From positions 1 to 40,012 of IMG/VR virus record IMGVR_UViG_3300021077_000048: DNA of 40,012 bases; one strand, 5' to 3'. The position numbers were made by a program, and so were the translations under genes. Below are positions 37,672 through 40,012 of this stretch, in pieces. The first letter of the stretch is position 1; every line of letters begins with the position of its first letter. The stretch is from a virus. Under the pieces are notes generated by a model. That model had not been told where the DNA came from and made no database searches. It was given only the letters and a program-made list of their open reading frames with translations.

Positions 37672-37718
37672 AGGTTATAGGGTCGATACATTATCAATGT
37701 AATAAATTAAAAATCGCT

Positions 37719-37817
37719 ATGAGTATAGAGCAATTTAAAGAGGGATTAAAGGCTAAAGGTTTAGGGTTCGGGTGGTGGAATGGTTTGTTCGTAGTAGTAG
37801 ACGCAAACGAAGATTAG
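37719..37817 (+). CDS. Small hypothetical protein (32 aa)
   Basis: I use ATG 37719 (MSIEQFKEGLKAKGLGFGWW). An upstream in-frame ATG at 37635 would translate the tandem repeat as MLVYMYMLVYMY, which is less likely. The product has SIEQFKEGLKAKGLGFGWWN then GLFVVVDANED. No family recognised. Confidence 0.4.
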   Translation: MSIEQFKEGLKAKGLGFGWWNGLFVVVDANED

Positions 37818-37859
37818 TAATAAAGGTCAATCAATTAATATTAATATAAATTAAAATAT

Positions 37860-38018
37860 ATGTGTAAGATAAAAAATTATAGAGGTTGCGAGTTTGTAGA
37901 GATGAGGACAAAAAAGACAGCAAAAGAGATTAAGCGTTTATTGATTTTAAATGAAGTTATCTGCTGGATTTGTGCTATAGCTATCGGGCTACTACTAGTA
38001 TGCGCAATCCTATTCTAA
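37860..38018 (+). CDS. Small membrane protein (52 aa)
   Basis: A 52-residue ORF: a basic head (NYRGCEFVEMRTKKTAKEIK), then one hydrophobic helix (LILNEVICWICAIAIGLLLV) and CAILF at the end. It has a positive-inside, single-pass layout. It stands alone with clear stops on both sides. Unknown function. Confidence 0.45.
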   Translation: MCKIKNYRGCEFVEMRTKKTAKEIKRLLILNEVICWICAIAIGLLLVCAILF

Positions 38019-38099
38019 ACTATTAATTAATTAAACACCCTCCAATCCCTATATAAGCATTGTTTGCCTTGTGTAGGGATTAAAGGGAAAACTAATAAA

Positions 38100-38306
38100 A
38101 TGAAAGATATAATCAGATTTAAGCAAAATGGTAAAAAAATACTAATAATGGCGGGAGTTAAAACAGAACAAGCACAAGAGTGGTGCAGTAGTCCATTAAC
38201 AAAAGGAAAAGATTATTTTGATGGCTTTGCTCAACAAAATACTTATTGCGTAAAATCTAGTCCAAAATATACGCATTATTTTACACCTAATGAAATTTAT
38301 AACTAA
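38100..38306 (+). CDS. Small hypothetical protein (68 aa)
   Basis: I start at ATG 38100 (MKDIIRFKQNGKKILIMAGV). The upstream ATG at 38064 lies in a hairpin (AATCCCTA/TAGGGATT around 38043-38080) that is better read as the leader. A beta-like N-terminus is followed by KTEQAQEWCSSPLTKGKDYF. Many small phage proteins contain such a 'T.eqAqeWC..p.t.g..wFdGF' form, from memory; their function is unknown. Confidence 0.5.
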   Translation: MKDIIRFKQNGKKILIMAGVKTEQAQEWCSSPLTKGKDYFDGFAQQNTYCVKSSPKYTHYFTPNEIYN

Positions 38307-38307
38307 C

Positions 38308-38553
38308 ATGTACAACAAACTAATAAGAAAAACAATAAAAGTATTATTTAACACAATGAAAGACGACAAACGCATGGACATATACCATAAATACGAAACA
38401 ATTGGGGATTTAGCTTATTCTTTACCATTTACTACTAAAGAAACAAGAATCAAAGACATATCAATGCAAGATAATAATCTCGAAGAGCAATCTAAAAAAG
38501 CTGGTTTCTATGTTTTAGGACATAAAAACTATGGTGATGTGTACGAGGCATAA
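38308..38553 (+). CDS. Hypothetical protein
   Basis: ATG at 38308 (MYNKLIRKTIKVLF) follows the previous stop by 1 nt. An upstream ATG at 38290 would overlap it by 17 nt. The 81-residue product has YHKYETIGDLAYSLPFTTKE and ends KNYGDVYEA. No family recognised. It is followed immediately by the first copy of the hairpin leader repeat. Confidence 0.45.
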   Translation: MYNKLIRKTIKVLFNTMKDDKRMDIYHKYETIGDLAYSLPFTTKETRIKDISMQDNNLEEQSKKAGFYVLGHKNYGDVYEA

Positions 38554-38610
38554 CATTAAAAACAAACATAACACGCCAAACCCGCCAGCGTATAAAATAA
38601 AGGCGGGGGA
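38554..38610 (+). repeat. Hairpin leader repeat, copy 1
   Basis: cattaaaaacaaacataacacgcc continues into CCCGCC-N15-GGCGGG and GGA before ATG 38617. The stem's right arm carries the G-rich ribosome-binding-like GGCGGGGGA. Second copy at 39210-39265. Confidence 0.9.
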
Positions 38611-38616
38611 TTAAAA

Positions 38617-38910
38617 ATGAAAGCAATTACAATATCAAAAATAGGTTATAACGCACCAAGCCAAGCTAACTGGGCTTATGGAATATGGAAGATAGATTTT
38701 ATTGATACAGAAAAGCAATATTGTTTCAGTGAAACAGTAAAAGAAAATTTCGGTGGTGATAGTAGAATTAAAAAAGAAATACCCGCTATTATTGAAGTCA
38801 AAGGAGTTTATACATCAACAGGAACGCCAAAAATAACAGGTATTGCAAAACTTCGTAATATGGAAGATAAAGACCTAATAGCAGAATGTAAAGACTTTTT
38901 AACTATTTAA
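38617..38910 (+). CDS. Hypothetical protein under the hairpin leader
   Basis: This is a 97-residue protein, beta-rich: ISKIGYNAPSQANWAYGIWK, YCFSETVKENFGGDSRIKKE, IPAIIEVKGVYTSTGTPKIT. It might be a small OB-like fold binding nucleic acid, but no motif proves it. It starts 6 nt after the G-rich arm of the hairpin, which is one of the few clear Shine-Dalgarno-like sites in the window. Confidence 0.45.
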   Translation: MKAITISKIGYNAPSQANWAYGIWKIDFIDTEKQYCFSETVKENFGGDSRIKKEIPAIIEVKGVYTSTGTPKITGIAKLRNMEDKDLIAECKDFLTI

Positions 38911-38914
38911 AGTT

Positions 38915-39226
38915 ATGCCAAGCCCAATAGATAAAATTAAAATCCCCGTTGGTTATGATAGACGCATAAAAATACCACAAACAGAATATGCCTATATTAT
39001 ACAGAGACAAAAGAACGGGGAGGCAATAAGAGCCATTGCGAGAGATTACGGGGTTGACCATAGGCTAATACAGTTTATCATCTACCCCGAACGCAAGGCT
39101 ATAAACTATGCTAACAGGCTAGCTCGCGGAGGCTCGAAGCAATACTATAATAAAGACAAATGGAGAGAGACTATGCGAGAGCATAGAGCTTATAAAAAAA
39201 GTCTTATAACATTAAAAACAAACTAA
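38915..39226 (+). CDS. Helix-turn-helix DNA-binding protein
   Basis: This is a 103-residue protein. Residues about 32-60 are a resolvase-like HTH: NGEAIRAIARDYGVDHRLIQ, then FIIYPER. The C-terminal half has RGGSKQYYNKDKWRETMREH and RAYKKS, a basic tail. A common phage pattern is '..G.siraIAreygVs.r.iqfilfPer...n...r..rg.skkYy.ke....mrehR.yK', from memory. It probably binds DNA as a regulator or accessory. The last codons form the start of the second leader repeat. Confidence 0.75.
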   Translation: MPSPIDKIKIPVGYDRRIKIPQTEYAYIIQRQKNGEAIRAIARDYGVDHRLIQFIIYPERKAINYANRLARGGSKQYYNKDKWRETMREHRAYKKSLITLKTN

Positions 39227-39265
39227 CACGCCAAACCCGCCAGCGTATAAAATAAAGGCGGGGGA
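39210..39265 (+). repeat. Hairpin leader repeat, copy 2
   Basis: Nearly identical to 38554-38610 (one base fewer in aaact/aacata). It begins inside the end of the HTH gene (the ATTAAAAACAAAC encodes its last residues) and ends 6 nt before ATG 39272. Confidence 0.9.
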
Positions 39266-39271
39266 ATAAAT

Positions 39272-39772
39272 ATGAAAACAGAACTTGAACAAGCATTAAA
39301 AGATTATAAAATAAAAAAAGATTTTGATAGGGACGCAATACCAACAGTTTGGAAATTATACCAAGAATGGTGCAAAGAACACAAAGACGAAACAAGATAC
39401 TTTTCTACTATCCAAAGTTATGTTTTATCAAAAGAAAATATACCCGACGAATTGCACGAACAATTACATCGTGAAATTTATTTAGCTAATCATCAAGAAG
39501 ATAGAGCTAAAGAACAAGCTAAAGATATTGAAATGTTCGCAAATGGTTATCTTAAAATACCAAAGCCAAGACGAGATGAGCCAAAATTTGAATACCGTGG
39601 AAATATTGAAATAGTGGCAAGTAAAGATAATGATATGTTTACGCATAGAATAGTTACAACAGGTAAAATAATAACAGACGGACGAGGCGAAGCGTTTTTT
39701 ATACCAAAAGGCAAAAGGTCAAGAGGTTATACATTTCAATTATTAAATGGTTATTATAAATTAATTAATTAA
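39272..39772 (+). CDS. Hypothetical protein under the second hairpin leader
   Basis: This is a 166-residue protein. The N-terminal half is helical and charged (TELEQALKDYKIKKDFDRDA; TVWKLYQEWCKEHKDETRYF). The second half is beta-like (EYRGNIEIVASKDNDMFTHR; GEAFFIPKGKRSRGYTFQLL). No family recognised. Its leader hairpin is the same as for the gene at 38617, so both may be co-regulated. Confidence 0.5.
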   Translation: MKTELEQALKDYKIKKDFDRDAIPTVWKLYQEWCKEHKDETRYFSTIQSYVLSKENIPDELHEQLHREIYLANHQEDRAKEQAKDIEMFANGYLKIPKPRRDEPKFEYRGNIEIVASKDNDMFTHRIVTTGKIITDGRGEAFFIPKGKRSRGYTFQLLNGYYKLIN

Positions 39773-39782
39773 ATAAAACTAT

Positions 39783-40012
39783 ATGCAAAACAAAACAAAA
39801 ACAATAATTATATTTGGTACCATAGGAATTATAACATTGCTTGTGATTGGAGCAATTATTTTTAAGGTGGTTGAAAAAAATAATATACAACAAGCAGGAA
39901 CACAAACCCAGCCAGAAAATCAAACACCAACAGTTGATCCCAAAACACAAGCGCAACTCAATGAACTGGATGCGCTGCGAAATCAGCAGGGAACTGTTCA
40001 GCCGCCAACACC
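39783..40012 (+). CDS. Membrane-anchored protein, 3' truncated by window end
   Basis: The frame is open to the window edge, with 76 complete codons visible. The N-terminus is a single signal-anchor (NKTKTIIIFGTIGIITLLVI, then GAIIFKVV), followed by a Gln/Pro/Thr-rich linker (QQAGTQTQPENQTPTVDPKT) and QLNELDALRNQQGTV. The linker suits a protein with an exported or periplasmic C-terminal domain that lies outside the window. No function can be given. Confidence 0.5.
   Translation, partial: MQNKTKTIIIFGTIGIITLLVIGAIIFKVVEKNNIQQAGTQTQPENQTPTVDPKTQAQLNELDALRNQQGTVQPPT

Larger units (their letters stand above)
37261..37718 (+). other. Gene-poor AT-rich region, possible replication origin
   Basis: I find no convincing gene here. 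It holds a perfect TATCTTCT/AGAAGATA hairpin (37324-37345), a 28-nt all-but-one-purine tract (37406-37433), a promoter (37545-37573), a perfect DnaA box (37617-37625) and an AT-rich tandem repeat (37636-37671). DnaA box plus AT-rich repeat is the classical make-up of a bacterial-type origin, but DnaA boxes also occur elsewhere here, so this is a proposal only. Confidence 0.35.

Noticed and set aside
37635-37718. Upstream start (MLVYMYMLVYMY) for the gene at 37719
   Set aside because: It would translate an exact DNA tandem repeat that overlaps promoter-like boxes. The later ATG gives a more ordinary protein start.
1-40012. CRISPR arrays, tRNA genes, integrase, insertion sequences
   Set aside because: No regularly spaced repeats, no convincing cloverleaf with a TTCRA arm, no recombinase motifs and no transposase were seen.

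Overview
The window is part of a low-GC tailed-phage genome with a short-tail (podovirus-like) virion module. It uses the standard bacterial code: TAA, TAG and TGA all end genes. Hallmarks are the small and large terminase subunits, portal, scaffold, HK97-type major capsid protein, nozzle-like and adaptor-like tail proteins, tail fibres and spikes, large internal proteins, and a holin next to a papain-like peptidase with a peptidoglycan-binding domain. The host is not identified. Low GC, near-consensus TTGACA/TATAAT promoters, many apparently leaderless genes, and a lysin of a type I associate with candidate-phyla (Patescibacteria-like) genomes make such a host a reasonable guess and nothing more. 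Both edges cut through genes.

Layout. (1) 1-8513, plus strand: small early or accessory genes. They include a DUF6745-like gene end and its usual partner, a RyR-like protein, a pentapeptide protein, a DNA methyltransferase broken around an HNH endonuclease, a HAD phosphatase, a papain-like lysin split by a second HNH (AP2) endonuclease, a holin, small zinc-ribbon proteins and a PNK-type 3'-phosphatase. A candidate small RNA (about 6550-6672) and a structured RNA (about 7413-7706) lie in the two longer gaps. (2) 36669 down to 8583, minus strand: the virion module in the order TerS, TerL, GroEL, portal, scaffold, decoration-like protein, capsid, beta-helix, fibres, adaptor, nozzle, fibre, spike, internal proteins, GroES, metalloprotease-like protein, ATP-grasp enzyme, and two tiny basic peptides. 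(3) 36709-37718: a gene-poor region fired divergently from the terminase promoter. It holds a second copy of the structured RNA, another candidate RNA, an AT-rich stretch with a DnaA box, and a tandem repeat. (4) 37719-40012, plus strand: small genes, two of them preceded by the same 56-57 bp hairpin leader.

The strongest candidate for something undescribed is the duplicated structured RNA (about 7413-7706 and 36756-37043). The copies differ in sequence but share promoter placement, a GNRA-capped helix, two long-range pairings with compensatory changes, two G-runs near the 3' end, and a copy-specific 8-nt word that occurs twice in each RNA. Other unusual points are a promoter family whose -10 box lies 6-9 nt before ATG at eight genes, perfect DnaA boxes placed beside promoters, two HNH genes breaking two different genes at catalytic motifs, and a phage that carries both GroEL and GroES some 22 kb apart.
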